From assembly GCA_023413555.1 (NCBI GenBank), contig JAEZPG010000011.1, positions 1 to 19,518 of the forward strand: a stretch of 19,518 bases of DNA, written 5' to 3'. The translations under genes were made by a program, and so were the position numbers. The DNA is from Bacillota bacterium (GTDB lineage: Bacteria; Bacillota; Clostridia; Lachnospirales; Lachnospiraceae). Positions within the stretch are counted from its first letter, which is position 1. Each line of letters begins with the position of its first letter. The notes beneath the pieces were generated by a model, which was not told the DNA's origin, ran no database searches, and worked only from the letters and a program-made list of their open reading frames with translations. Below are positions 1-7,397 of this stretch, piece after piece.

Positions 1-53
1 CCTCCTATGTAATATTTGTGGTTGGCGAACCGAAAATATTATATCATAGGAGG
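1..53. repeat. Imperfect inverted repeat that pairs with a Shine-Dalgarno-like sequence
   Basis: The arms CCTCCTATG (1-9) and CATAGGAGG (45-53) are perfectly complementary. A second pairing, TAATATTT with AAATATTA, lies inside them, and GGTT/AACC closes the tip. The 3' arm contains AGGAGG, so folding would hide a ribosome-binding-like site. IS200-type transposon left ends are known to use such a hairpin. The window starts on the first base of the arm, so the structure may extend further left. Confidence 0.6.
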
Positions 54-83
54 TTTTATACTTGAAGCTAAAGCTAACTGGGG

Positions 84-114
84 ACCACCTGCATAGCAGG
101 TGGTTTATTTTTAT
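84..114 (+). terminator. GC-rich hairpin with T-rich tail (terminator or element end)
   Basis: A perfect 9-bp stem, ACCACCTGC/GCAGGTGGT, with the 3-base loop ATA is followed by TTATTTTTAT. It reads as an intrinsic terminator for plus-strand transcription entering from outside the window. The same hairpin design (CCACC, GC, short TA-rich loop, GGTGG) returns at 19400-19418, so it may instead belong to a dispersed repeat family. Confidence 0.55.
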
Positions 115-125
115 GCCATCACAAT

Positions 126-161
126 AAAAACCCCTGCCAATTTTGCATTGACAAGGGTTTT
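126..161 (-). terminator. Intrinsic terminator of the HtrA-like protease gene
   Basis: Read on minus, AAAACCCTTG pairs with CAGGGGTTTT with one G-U wobble, an inner CAA/TTG pairing extends the stem, and a T-rich tail follows. It lies about 37 bases after the protease stop codon. Confidence 0.75.
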
Positions 162-197
162 ACCATAACGTTCTTCTAATAATATACACATATTATA

Positions 198-1565
198 TTA
201 TCTTCCTGAATTAGGATTAGATGGCACATTATCAGGGTTGGTTTCTGTTGAAGAAGAATAATCTCCACGGTTTCCTAATGTTATCTTAGCTGTTTTTTCC
301 TCATATCCATTGCTACCAACTCTCTGATAGGTAATGGTTACTTCACTACCACCACGTTTCATGGACAGATACTCTTGGAAAGCATTTGCAGAAGTAATAC
401 TTCTGTCGTCAATTCCCGTAATAACATCACCAATCTGAAGTCCTCCTTTACTGGCTGGACTATTTTCTTTTACCATGGTAACATAAATACCTTTTGGCAT
501 ATTGTATCTTTGCAGATAGGTAGGATCGATATCACTAAACCTTACACCTAAATATCCTTTTTCGCTATCTGGAATATCAGAGTTGTTAATCAGATTATTA
601 ATGATTGGCACTGCATAAGTGATTGGAATAGCATAACCAATCCCTTCAACCTCAGTAGAAGCAGTTTTTAATGAGTTAATTCCTATTACCTGACCAGATG
701 CATTTAACAATGCTCCACCACTGTTACCAGGATTAATAGCTGCGTCAGTTTGAAGTAATTTCATAGAAAAATCATCTGTCTGAACCTCACGGTCTTTTGC
801 GCTTAAATAGCCAACTGTTACTGATTGTCCATATCCAAGAGCATTACCAATGGCGACTACCATTTCGCCAACTTTAGTTTGATCAGAATCACCTAAGGTA
901 GCAATTCGAATTGCTTTCTTGGTAGATTCCTTCATTTTACTCATATCGACTGTAATTACTGCCAAGTCATTACTGGAATCTGTACCTTTAATAGCAGCTT
1001 CAACCGCTTCTTGATCGGCAAATGTGACATTTACACTCTTTGCATTTGATACAACATGATTATTGGTAGCAATTAAAAGTATGTTATCATTCTGACCAAT
1101 AATAATTCCAGAGCCTGCACTTTGAGCATCCTGACTGTAAGGCCTACCCCAAAAATTACCTGTCTGTGTTATTACAGAGTTGATAGAAACGATGGAAGGC
1201 ATTACCGCTTCTGCAACACCAGAAACATCATTGACGGTTGTTCCAGTAACTGCATTAGTACTAACTATGGTACCTTCTTTACTTCCAATGTTCTTACCAT
1301 CTGTATCCACATTAGTATTTGCTGTCCCTTCCTGAATTAACTGATTCTTAGAATTGTCGTTTTTAGATTTGTTTAAAGCATAAACTCCTCCAAAAGTTCC
1401 ACCTGCCACTAGACAAAATACTAGACCAAAGGCTAATCCCTTTAGTACTTTATGAGATTCCTTCTTTTTAACTTGTTCTGGATTACCAGAGATTGCTTCA
1501 CTTGTATTTAAATCATTATTATTATTTGCCATATCATTTACTTTGTCATTATAATTTTGATACAT
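198..1565 (-). CDS. Membrane-anchored HtrA/DegP-type serine protease (S1C) with PDZ domain
   Basis: This is a trypsin-like HtrA protease that should degrade or sense misfolded proteins on the outer face of the membrane. From the ATG at 1565 it has 455 residues. There is an Asn-rich cytoplasmic N-terminus, one membrane segment (about residues 41-64), a linker, the protease domain (about 115-325) and a C-terminal PDZ domain (about 335-432). The catalytic triad is His170 (TNNHV), Asp200 (SSNDLAV) and Ser282 (GNSGGALL). A longer frame begins at 1592, but GGAG lies 8 bases before the ATG at 1565, so that start is preferred. The gene stands alone and ends at a clear terminator. Its family (HtrA-like, single PDZ) is certain. 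Which paralogue it is (HtrA, HtrB or YyxA) cannot be told from the sequence. Confidence 0.93.
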   Translation of the reverse strand: MYQNYNDKVNDMANNNNDLNTSEAISGNPEQVKKKESHKVLKGLAFGLVFCLVAGGTFGGVYALNKSKNDNSKNQLIQEGTANTNVDTDGKNIGSKEGTIVSTNAVTGTTVNDVSGVAEAVMPSIVSINSVITQTGNFWGRPYSQDAQSAGSGIIIGQNDNILLIATNNHVVSNAKSVNVTFADQEAVEAAIKGTDSSNDLAVITVDMSKMKESTKKAIRIATLGDSDQTKVGEMVVAIGNALGYGQSVTVGYLSAKDREVQTDDFSMKLLQTDAAINPGNSGGALLNASGQVIGINSLKTASTEVEGIGYAIPITYAVPIINNLINNSDIPDSEKGYLGVRFSDIDPTYLQRYNMPKGIYVTMVKENSPASKGGLQIGDVITGIDDRSITSANAFQEYLSMKRGGSEVTITYQRVGSNGYEEKTAKITLGNRGDYSSSTETNPDNVPSNPNSGR

Positions 1566-1698
1566 AATCATCACTCCATTCCTAATTGACATTTATGATA
1601 GATATTATTCTCTCATCTAGTATTTTTATTTTATGGCTCAATCATAACAATCATTTATGAACGTTCTGTGTTCACTTTGCAAATAATATGTGAAATGA

Positions 1699-2844
1699 CT
1701 AGTATTTATCATTACTATAATAATTCCCTAATATTCGTAAATTACTAGCTTCTGCCTGGATCCCAATGATAGCATTTCTAACTCCTGGTTCTAAAAGGTT
1801 TCCCTCAAAGTCAATAAAAAACCGATATTCCCATGTTTTGCCACTAATTGGTCTAGATTCTATCTTTGTCATATTCAGATTATTATACATAATATGAGAA
1901 AGCATATTATATAGGCTTCCACTTTCATGAGGAAGTTCAAAGCAAATACTAACTTTGTTAGCGCTCTTCTGAAAAATATGCTTCCTCGCAATAATAATAA
2001 AGCGTGTGGCATTTAAGGCTTCCCTATTAATTCTCTGTTCTAGGATCTGAAGATCATATAACCTAGCAGCTCTTGTACTGCTAATGGCCGCCTGAGTAGT
2101 TTTTCCTTCCTCTGCTACCTTCTTGGCTGCTGCTGATGTACTTTCCGCTTTTTTCAGTGTTATCCATGACTTATCTTCAAAATAAGATTTACATTGCATG
2201 ATTCCCTGTTCGTGACTATACACTTCTCTAAGTTCTTCTACAGTAGCACCTTTAGGAGCCATAAGTACATGCTCCACTTTTAAAATATGTTCTCCAATAA
2301 TAGTGTTTCCATATTCTATCAATAGATCAAAGATATCCGATATTCCACCTGTTGAGGAGTTCTCTATCGGAAGTATGCCATATTCTACTTCTCCTTGTTG
2401 TACTAACTCCATGACATCCTTAAATGTTTCTGTCGGTAGCCCTCTTACTTCTCCCTGAAAGAACTCGCACATTGCTTGCTCCGTATAGCTTCCTGGTTCA
2501 CCAAAAAATGCCACCCTAGTATTGACATTATAAGAGAGGTATTCATAAGGCTTAAAGGTTTCCTCCTTCTGGGTACTTGCTAACAGGCCATATTGCAATT
2601 TTCTACTAATAGACATAATTTGAGCAAATAGCTCCTCTACTCCATGCTCATTAAACTCTGAAGTAGCCATTTTTTTCACTTGATTTAATTTGTGAATTTC
2701 GCGCTCTCTATCATAAACCTGTTTTCCAGTCTCAAGCTTATATTCTGCCACATCCTTGGCTATCTTCATTCTTTTTTCAAAAAGTTCAACAATCTGCCTG
2801 TCAATTACATCAATCTTATCCCGGCTATCCTTTAAATCAATCAT
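1699..2844 (-). CDS. pheA: Bifunctional chorismate mutase / prephenate dehydratase (P-protein)
   Basis: It converts chorismate to prephenate and then to phenylpyruvate in phenylalanine synthesis. The 381 residues contain an AroQ-type chorismate mutase helix bundle (about 4-88), a prephenate dehydratase domain (about 109-290) and an ACT regulatory domain (about 297-375). The dehydratase shows FFGEPGSYTEQA, GILPIENSSTGG and the catalytic Thr-Arg-Phe at 280-282. The ACT domain carries ESRP at 329-332, the phenylalanine-feedback motif. The start is fixed by GGAGGG six bases before the ATG. A promoter with a 17-base spacer lies upstream, and I see no T-box leader. The length fits the bifunctional form rather than the usual separate PheA of many Firmicutes. 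Confidence 0.95.
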   Translation of the reverse strand: MIDLKDSRDKIDVIDRQIVELFEKRMKIAKDVAEYKLETGKQVYDREREIHKLNQVKKMATSEFNEHGVEELFAQIMSISRKLQYGLLASTQKEETFKPYEYLSYNVNTRVAFFGEPGSYTEQAMCEFFQGEVRGLPTETFKDVMELVQQGEVEYGILPIENSSTGGISDIFDLLIEYGNTIIGEHILKVEHVLMAPKGATVEELREVYSHEQGIMQCKSYFEDKSWITLKKAESTSAAAKKVAEEGKTTQAAISSTRAARLYDLQILEQRINREALNATRFIIIARKHIFQKSANKVSICFELPHESGSLYNMLSHIMYNNLNMTKIESRPISGKTWEYRFFIDFEGNLLEPGVRNAIIGIQAEASNLRILGNYYSNDKY

Positions 2845-2924
2845 ACATACCCTCCATCTTCTACTTTATGTATTCTAGCCCATAGCTTAGGGTGTTACTT
2901 TTTGTCTAATCCATAATAACATAC

Positions 2925-2953
2925 ATTATAACGGCAGAAGTGTTACTTGGCAA
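2925..2953 (-). promoter_or_regulatory. Sigma-A promoter of pheA
   Basis: On minus: -35 TTGCCA (2948-2953), a 17-base spacer, and -10 TATAAT (2925-2930). The predicted leader is about 75 bases, too short for a T-box. Confidence 0.7.
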
Positions 2954-2975
2954 GATATCTACCCTAGAGAAATGA

Positions 2976-3004
2976 TTGTAGTTTTATACATATTACGCTA
3001 TAAT
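2976..3004 (+). promoter_or_regulatory. Sigma-A promoter of the DUF5050-like gene
   Basis: -35 TTGTAG (2976-2981), 17 bases, -10 TATAAT (2999-3004). The expected transcript starts almost at the ribosome site. This promoter stands back to back with the pheA promoter, the two -35 boxes being 22 bases apart. Confidence 0.7.
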
Positions 3005-3025
3005 TAACCATAAGGGGGTGTCAAC

Positions 3026-4042
3026 TTGAAAAAGAAAACAGGAATCTTAATTATAGGATTTACTCTTTCCATTTTATTATTATATATGTTGTATTATTTT
3101 AATACGAAATTGTATTATAACGAGGAAAATGCCGATGGAAACACTTGTGGAAATTTATATAATAGTGGTCTCTTTTGCCAACTGGACAATAAAATCTACT
3201 TTTCCAATCTAGCAGATAACGGTACATTGTACTCCATGAATACTGATATGAGTACATATAAAAAAATAAGTGATGATAAAGTAAATTATATTAATGCAAG
3301 TGGTCATTACATCATTTATAATCGGATTAATAATAAAAAAGAACATAATAGCGGATCTGTGTTAGAATTTATCAATGTAGGAGTTTATAGAATCAATCTA
3401 AATGGCGAAAACATAAAACGATTGGATAAAGCATCGGCTGGAACTGTGCATCAATTTGGAAATGATATTTACTACATCCGTTACGATAAAGATGATACTT
3501 ATACTCTGTATTCTGTTGGGCTTGACGGACGTAACCAAAAGCAGGTACTCAACGAAGCTGTCTCCCCTGCCATGGTGACTGATGAATATATTTATTATAC
3601 CGGAGTAAATCAGAATCATAATATTTACCGCCTGTCTAGGAGTTCCTTTCAGAAAGAATTGATAAAGGAAGACAACTACAGTCAGGTTATTCTGCAGGGT
3701 TCTTCCATGTTTTGCATAAACAATTCAGACAATTATTCACTTGTCCAAATGAACACAGATGGTACATCGGAAAAAACAATTGTAAGTGATCGGGTGGCTA
3801 CCTATAACATTACCCCAGATGGCAACTTTCTCTTCTACCAAACTGATGGTGGTGACCACAACGGAGTTTACTTTGTAAATCTTTCTACTGGAGAGACAGA
3901 TTTAATTCAGGCTGGTAATTATCAGAATCTTTGCTTAACAGACGACTATCTATTTTTTAATAGATTTGATTCTACTGCTATGTTCTATGTAGAATTAAGT
4001 AATCCAAACAAAGCTAGTGAGTTTATACCGAATGACAAGTAA
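3026..4042 (+). CDS. Membrane-anchored DUF5050-like (beta-propeller-type) protein
   Basis: The 338 residues begin with a short basic stretch and one hydrophobic helix (about 6-26). This is probably an uncleaved anchor or signal; no lipobox Cys is present. The rest is a chain of repeats of the type 'IYYxNxxDxxxLYxxNxDGxxxKxI', for example around residues 67-85, 146-172 and 235-250. This pattern is typical of DUF5050 (PF16472) proteins, which are predicted to fold as beta-propellers and sit outside the cell. The start is TTG with GGGGGTG five bases upstream. The gene is alone, with its own promoter and a shared terminator. Its ligand and role are unknown; binding of protein or glycan is only a guess. 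Confidence 0.8.
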   Translation: MKKKTGILIIGFTLSILLLYMLYYFNTKLYYNEENADGNTCGNLYNSGLFCQLDNKIYFSNLADNGTLYSMNTDMSTYKKISDDKVNYINASGHYIIYNRINNKKEHNSGSVLEFINVGVYRINLNGENIKRLDKASAGTVHQFGNDIYYIRYDKDDTYTLYSVGLDGRNQKQVLNEAVSPAMVTDEYIYYTGVNQNHNIYRLSRSSFQKELIKEDNYSQVILQGSSMFCINNSDNYSLVQMNTDGTSEKTIVSDRVATYNITPDGNFLFYQTDGGDHNGVYFVNLSTGETDLIQAGNYQNLCLTDDYLFFNRFDSTAMFYVELSNPNKASEFIPNDK

Positions 4043-4064
4043 TAAGAATGTATAGCACAAAAAC

Positions 4065-4101
4065 AAAGGGAGGTCTGCTTTATCATTACAGATCTCCTTT
4101 T
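4065..4101. terminator. Bidirectional terminator between the DUF5050-like gene and folC
   Basis: The arms AAAGGGAGGTCTG (4065-4077) and CAGATCTCCTTTT (4089-4101) pair with G-U wobbles. T-rich tails exist on both strands, so it can serve both convergent genes. Confidence 0.75.
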
Positions 4102-4104
4102 AAT

Positions 4105-5424
4105 TTATCCATTATCTCTCATCCAGCATTTCATATGATTCGCTATCTTGGGCACCTGGCCTAGATAGGAAAGAGAGCCGAAGCAAAGAATATACTCATC
4201 CTTTTTCACAATATCTGTGGCCAATGTAAGCGCATGCTCTAAATTATCAGCATCTATTACCTTTTTGCAATACTTCTTCGCCACCTTTGCCAGTTCACTA
4301 GAGGCCAGTCCTCTTTCACCAGGCGCCGTAACAGTAATTAGACACTGTGGCTCATCTCCCAAACATGACAATATTTCCTCGTAATTCTTGTCTGCAAAAA
4401 CTCCCATGATAAAGACACCTTTTATTCCAGAAAACTGTAGCATTAAAGTATCTTTTAGTACCTTTGCTGCATCAGGGTTATGAGCTCCATCTATGACTAG
4501 CGTAGGCTGTTTTCTCAAGATAGTAAATCTTCCAAACAGTGCAGTTGCAAACAATCCCTTTTTAATAGCTTCCTCTGTAATCTCATATCCTTGTCGCTTA
4601 AGAACTTCTACACATTCTAATGCAAGAGTAGCATTTCTCAACTGATGATTTCCATATAGCTGTAGCTCATACGGTCCATACTCTTTATAGGTAAATACCA
4701 TCTTCTCTCCAGTTTTCGACAGCTGTTTTATATTGAAAGCATCTATTATAGTAACTGGAGCATTCAAAGCATCAGCGACTTCTATTATCACATCTTTTAC
4801 TTCATTGGAATGATTCTCTAGTACCACCGGTACTCCCGGCTTTATAATACCTGCCTTTTCCTTTGCAATCTCTGTTAAACTATTCCCTAGGTACTGCATA
4901 TGATCCATACTTATTGAGGTTAAGACACAGGCTAAGACCTGCTCTACCACATTAGTGGCATCCAATCTCCCCCCCATTAATGTCTCTAACACTATAATGT
5001 CACACCTTTGTTCATAAAACTCTAGCAGCGCCATGGCAGTTTCCACCTCATAATAGGTAGGTTGGAAAAACCCATCTGCAACCATCGTCTCTGAAACTTT
5101 CTTGATAGCAGCAATATGCTTAGCTACCTGCTCTTCCTTTATATAATCCCACTTTGTCTCATTGGTAGAAACCTGAATACATTCCCTATATTCCTGTACT
5201 ACTGGGGAAGAATAACGTCCCACCTTATATCTAGAATACGCCAGAATATTGGCAATAAACCCGCAGGTAGAGCCTTTTCCATTGGTTCCTGCCACATGAA
5301 TAAACTTAAGTTTCCTTTGCGGATTTCCAAGTCGATTCATTAATTCAGCTATCGTAGTAAGCCCCGGTTTACTACCAAGACTACTGATGCTCATCATATA
5401 CTCTCTAGCTTCTGCATAATTCAT
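4105..5424 (-). CDS. folC: Folylpolyglutamate synthase / dihydrofolate synthase
   Basis: A Mur-ligase-type enzyme that adds glutamate to dihydropteroate and/or to reduced folates using ATP, in the cytoplasm. The 439 residues match the usual length. Residues 46-53 form the P-loop GTNGKGST. The family's second signature follows: SMDHMQYLGNSLTEIAKEKAG and IIKPGVP (about 192-218). IDGAHNPDAA around residue 315 marks the C-terminal ligase domain. GGGGAG stands four bases before the ATG. The start lies 9 bases after the stop of the rRNA methyltransferase gene, so the two share an operon and promoter. Whether both synthase activities are present cannot be decided by eye. Confidence 0.94.
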   Translation of the reverse strand: MNYAEAREYMMSISSLGSKPGLTTIAELMNRLGNPQRKLKFIHVAGTNGKGSTCGFIANILAYSRYKVGRYSSPVVQEYRECIQVSTNETKWDYIKEEQVAKHIAAIKKVSETMVADGFFQPTYYEVETAMALLEFYEQRCDIIVLETLMGGRLDATNVVEQVLACVLTSISMDHMQYLGNSLTEIAKEKAGIIKPGVPVVLENHSNEVKDVIIEVADALNAPVTIIDAFNIKQLSKTGEKMVFTYKEYGPYELQLYGNHQLRNATLALECVEVLKRQGYEITEEAIKKGLFATALFGRFTILRKQPTLVIDGAHNPDAAKVLKDTLMLQFSGIKGVFIMGVFADKNYEEILSCLGDEPQCLITVTAPGERGLASSELAKVAKKYCKKVIDADNLEHALTLATDIVKKDEYILCFGSLSYLGQVPKIANHMKCWMRDNG

Positions 5425-5433
5425 GCTTCTCCC

Positions 5434-6636
5434 CTACTTTTCCTCACATACTTGAAAGATATAAAACTTTAGATAATAGGATTCGTCTGCCGCCCATAAA
5501 ATAGGGTGATCTGGGGACTGTTGTCTGTATTCTACCTGGCGAAGACGCTTGTGAGCCGCTCTTGCTGCTTGTCCGATGGTCTGGGTAAATAACTCCGGTG
5601 TCATAAAATGAGAACAGGAGCAAGTAGCTAAATAGCCTCCATCTTTTATCAGCTTTAGGGCCCGGTGATTGATTTCTCGGTAACCCTTTATTGCATTCTT
5701 TACTGAATTACGAGACTTTGTAAAGGCTGGTGGATCAAGAATTACTACGTCAAAGTTCTCTCCTTTACTCTCTAAGTCAGGAAGTAAGTCAAAGACATCG
5801 GCACACATAAACCTTACACGATCCTCTAACCCATTTAGCTTTGCATTTTCTGTTGCCTGAGTCACTCCTAACTCCGAAGCATCTACTCCGACTACTTCTT
5901 TTGCGCCACCAAATCCTGCATTTAGTGCAAAGGAACCGGTATGAGTAAAGCAATCCAGTACCTTGGCACCTTTACATATCTTTTGCATGGCAAGTCTGTT
6001 GTATTTTTGGTCTAAGAAAAATCCTGTTTTCTGACCTTCAGCTACATCAACATAATACTTTACCCCATTTTCTTCAATCAGTACTTTCGTGTCAAAGGGT
6101 TCTCCTATAAAACCTTTTACTCTCTCCATACCTTCCTGAAGACGAACCTTGGCATCGCTTCTCTCATAGATTCCCCGAATTGTGACACCATCTTCTTTTA
6201 AGACATTCGTCAAGATATTCAATATTTCTTCTTTATACCTGTCAATTCCCAAAGCCAACGACTCTACTACCAAGACATCTTCGAATTTGTCGACTACAAA
6301 GCCAGGGAAGAAATCTGCTTCCCCAAAGATTACTCTGCAACTGGAGGTATCTACGGTAGCTTTTCTATAATTCCAAGCTGTCTTTACACGCATTTTCCAA
6401 AATTCATGGTCAATATCTTGCCCTTTTTTTCTCGTCAGCAAACGAACCCTTATCTTAGAGGAAAGATTCATAAACCCAATACCCATAAAATACCCATCAA
6501 AATCATGGACCTCTACAAGATCACCATTATTAAAATTACCAGAAACCTCTGCTATTTCATTGTCAAAAATCCACATTCCGCCAGCTTTTATTGTTCTACC
6601 TTCCCCTTTTTTTATTGCTACTATCGCTTTTTCCAT
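5434..6636 (-). CDS. rlmI: RlmI-type class I SAM-dependent rRNA cytosine-C5 methyltransferase
   Basis: It resembles RlmI, which methylates C5 of cytosine 1962 in 23S rRNA. The 400 residues carry an N-terminal PUA RNA-binding domain (about 1-75), a middle beta domain, and a Rossmann methyltransferase domain. SAM motif I is VLDCFTHTGSFALNA (226-240), followed by VVGVDAS with the acidic ribose-binding residue. DPPAFTKSR (301-309) and TCSCSHFM (338-345) are the substrate and catalytic-Cys regions. AGGAGA lies six bases before the ATG. It is the first gene of an operon with folC. Clostridia can have more than one RlmI/RlmL-like paralogue, so the exact target base is inferred. Confidence 0.88.
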   Translation of the reverse strand: MEKAIVAIKKGEGRTIKAGGMWIFDNEIAEVSGNFNNGDLVEVHDFDGYFMGIGFMNLSSKIRVRLLTRKKGQDIDHEFWKMRVKTAWNYRKATVDTSSCRVIFGEADFFPGFVVDKFEDVLVVESLALGIDRYKEEILNILTNVLKEDGVTIRGIYERSDAKVRLQEGMERVKGFIGEPFDTKVLIEENGVKYYVDVAEGQKTGFFLDQKYNRLAMQKICKGAKVLDCFTHTGSFALNAGFGGAKEVVGVDASELGVTQATENAKLNGLEDRVRFMCADVFDLLPDLESKGENFDVVILDPPAFTKSRNSVKNAIKGYREINHRALKLIKDGGYLATCSCSHFMTPELFTQTIGQAARAAHKRLRQVEYRQQSPDHPILWAADESYYLKFYIFQVCEEK

Positions 6637-6677
6637 TATAATCTCCTATTTTTATACTGACATCTTTCTCATAGGCT

Positions 6678-6706
6678 ATTGTATGCCTAGGATTACATTT
6701 GGTCAA
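6678..6706 (-). promoter_or_regulatory. Sigma-A promoter of the rlmI-folC operon
   Basis: On minus: -35 TTGACC (6701-6706), a 17-base spacer, -10 TACAAT (6678-6683), about 40 bases before the ATG. Confidence 0.7.
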
Positions 6707-6791
6707 GAATGTAGTTACCTCTCTTCCATATATTTTTTTATCAATTTAACAAAATAAGAATAACCTTCTTCTACTATCAAATACTAACCTT

Positions 6792-7208
6792 ATGAGAAAG
6801 AATATATTTACCAATTTTATAATCTGCGGCTCCCTTGGCTGGTGTATGGAATGCTTCTGGACTGGACTAAGTGCCATTATAAAGCACAGAGATCCTAAGC
6901 TTATTTGTTCTACCTCTGTCTGGATGTTTCCAATTTACGGTCTTGGGGCATTAATAAAACCAATTCGTTCCCTTTTGGGCAAGTCAAATGCCATAATTCG
7001 AGGAGGCATTTACACAATTGGCATCTTTTTAACAGAGTACTCCCTGGGTACTCTGTTAAAAAAATATAAGGCCTGTCCTTGGGACTACTCTAACTCCAAA
7101 TATAACTATAAGGGAGTAATACGTCTAGACTATGCTCCTCTATGGTTTTTGCTGGGTTTGGTGTTTGAAAAAGTTTTAAACTTGCCTGCTAAAAAAATGC
7201 ATAACTAA
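6792..7208 (+). CDS. Small membrane protein of the CmpB / 'putative ABC-transporter type IV' family
   Basis: The 138 residues form about four hydrophobic segments (roughly 5-24, 42-58, 68-86 and 112-130). Typical PF06541 marks are a Gly-Trp-x-x-Glu motif near the start (SLGWCMECFW), a 'PIYGLG' segment in helix two, and 'CPWDYSNSKYNYKGVIRLDYAPLW' further on, here seen around residues 93-117. The biochemical role of the family is not established, and its transporter name rests on weak similarity. No good ribosome site precedes the ATG. A perfect 15-bp inverted repeat lies within the coding sequence at 7026-7062. The gene appears to stand alone. Confidence 0.75.
   Translation: MRKNIFTNFIICGSLGWCMECFWTGLSAIIKHRDPKLICSTSVWMFPIYGLGALIKPIRSLLGKSNAIIRGGIYTIGIFLTEYSLGTLLKKYKACPWDYSNSKYNYKGVIRLDYAPLWFLLGLVFEKVLNLPAKKMHN
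7026..7062. repeat. Perfect 15-bp inverted repeat inside a coding sequence
   Basis: TTTTTAACAGAGTAC (7026-7040) and GTACTCTGTTAAAAA (7048-7062) are exact reverse complements with a 7-base loop. They lie within the CmpB-like gene, encoding the stretch IFLTEYSLGTLLKKY. No T tail follows on either strand, so it is not an ordinary terminator. Confidence 0.85.
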
Positions 7209-7286
7209 CACTACCATTTCATTTTTTTGTACAATTTACACACAATCAAATCCATTTCCTGCCACATATGTATATTATTAGTTTTT

Positions 7287-7315
7287 TTGGAAAGATTCTT
7301 ACGTTGCTTTATCAT
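7287..7315 (+). promoter_or_regulatory. Probable sigma-A promoter of the AbgT gene
   Basis: -35 TTGGAA (7287-7292), 17 bases, -10 TATCAT (7310-7315), giving a leader of about 75 bases. The ribosome site before the ATG at 7398 is weak (AAAGGA, far upstream). Confidence 0.5.
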
Positions 7316-7397
7316 GTTAAATCGTCAAAAATAGAACCTAGTAATGCAACATTTAAATAAGTATTTCTTAAAAATATAAAGGAATGGGTAGATATTT

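Noticed and set aside
62..127. 21-codon frame starting TTG eight bases after AGGAGG
   Set aside because: It runs straight through the GC-rich hairpin, resembles no known protein, and the AGGAGG is part of an inverted repeat; kept as structure, not as a gene.
1658..1674. LexA-like half sites upstream of the protease gene
   Set aside because: The GAAC and GTTC half sites are seven bases apart rather than four, so they do not form an SOS box.
2845..2918. Possible T-box or attenuator before pheA
   Set aside because: The leader is only about 75 bases, with no T-box sequence and no terminator hairpin.
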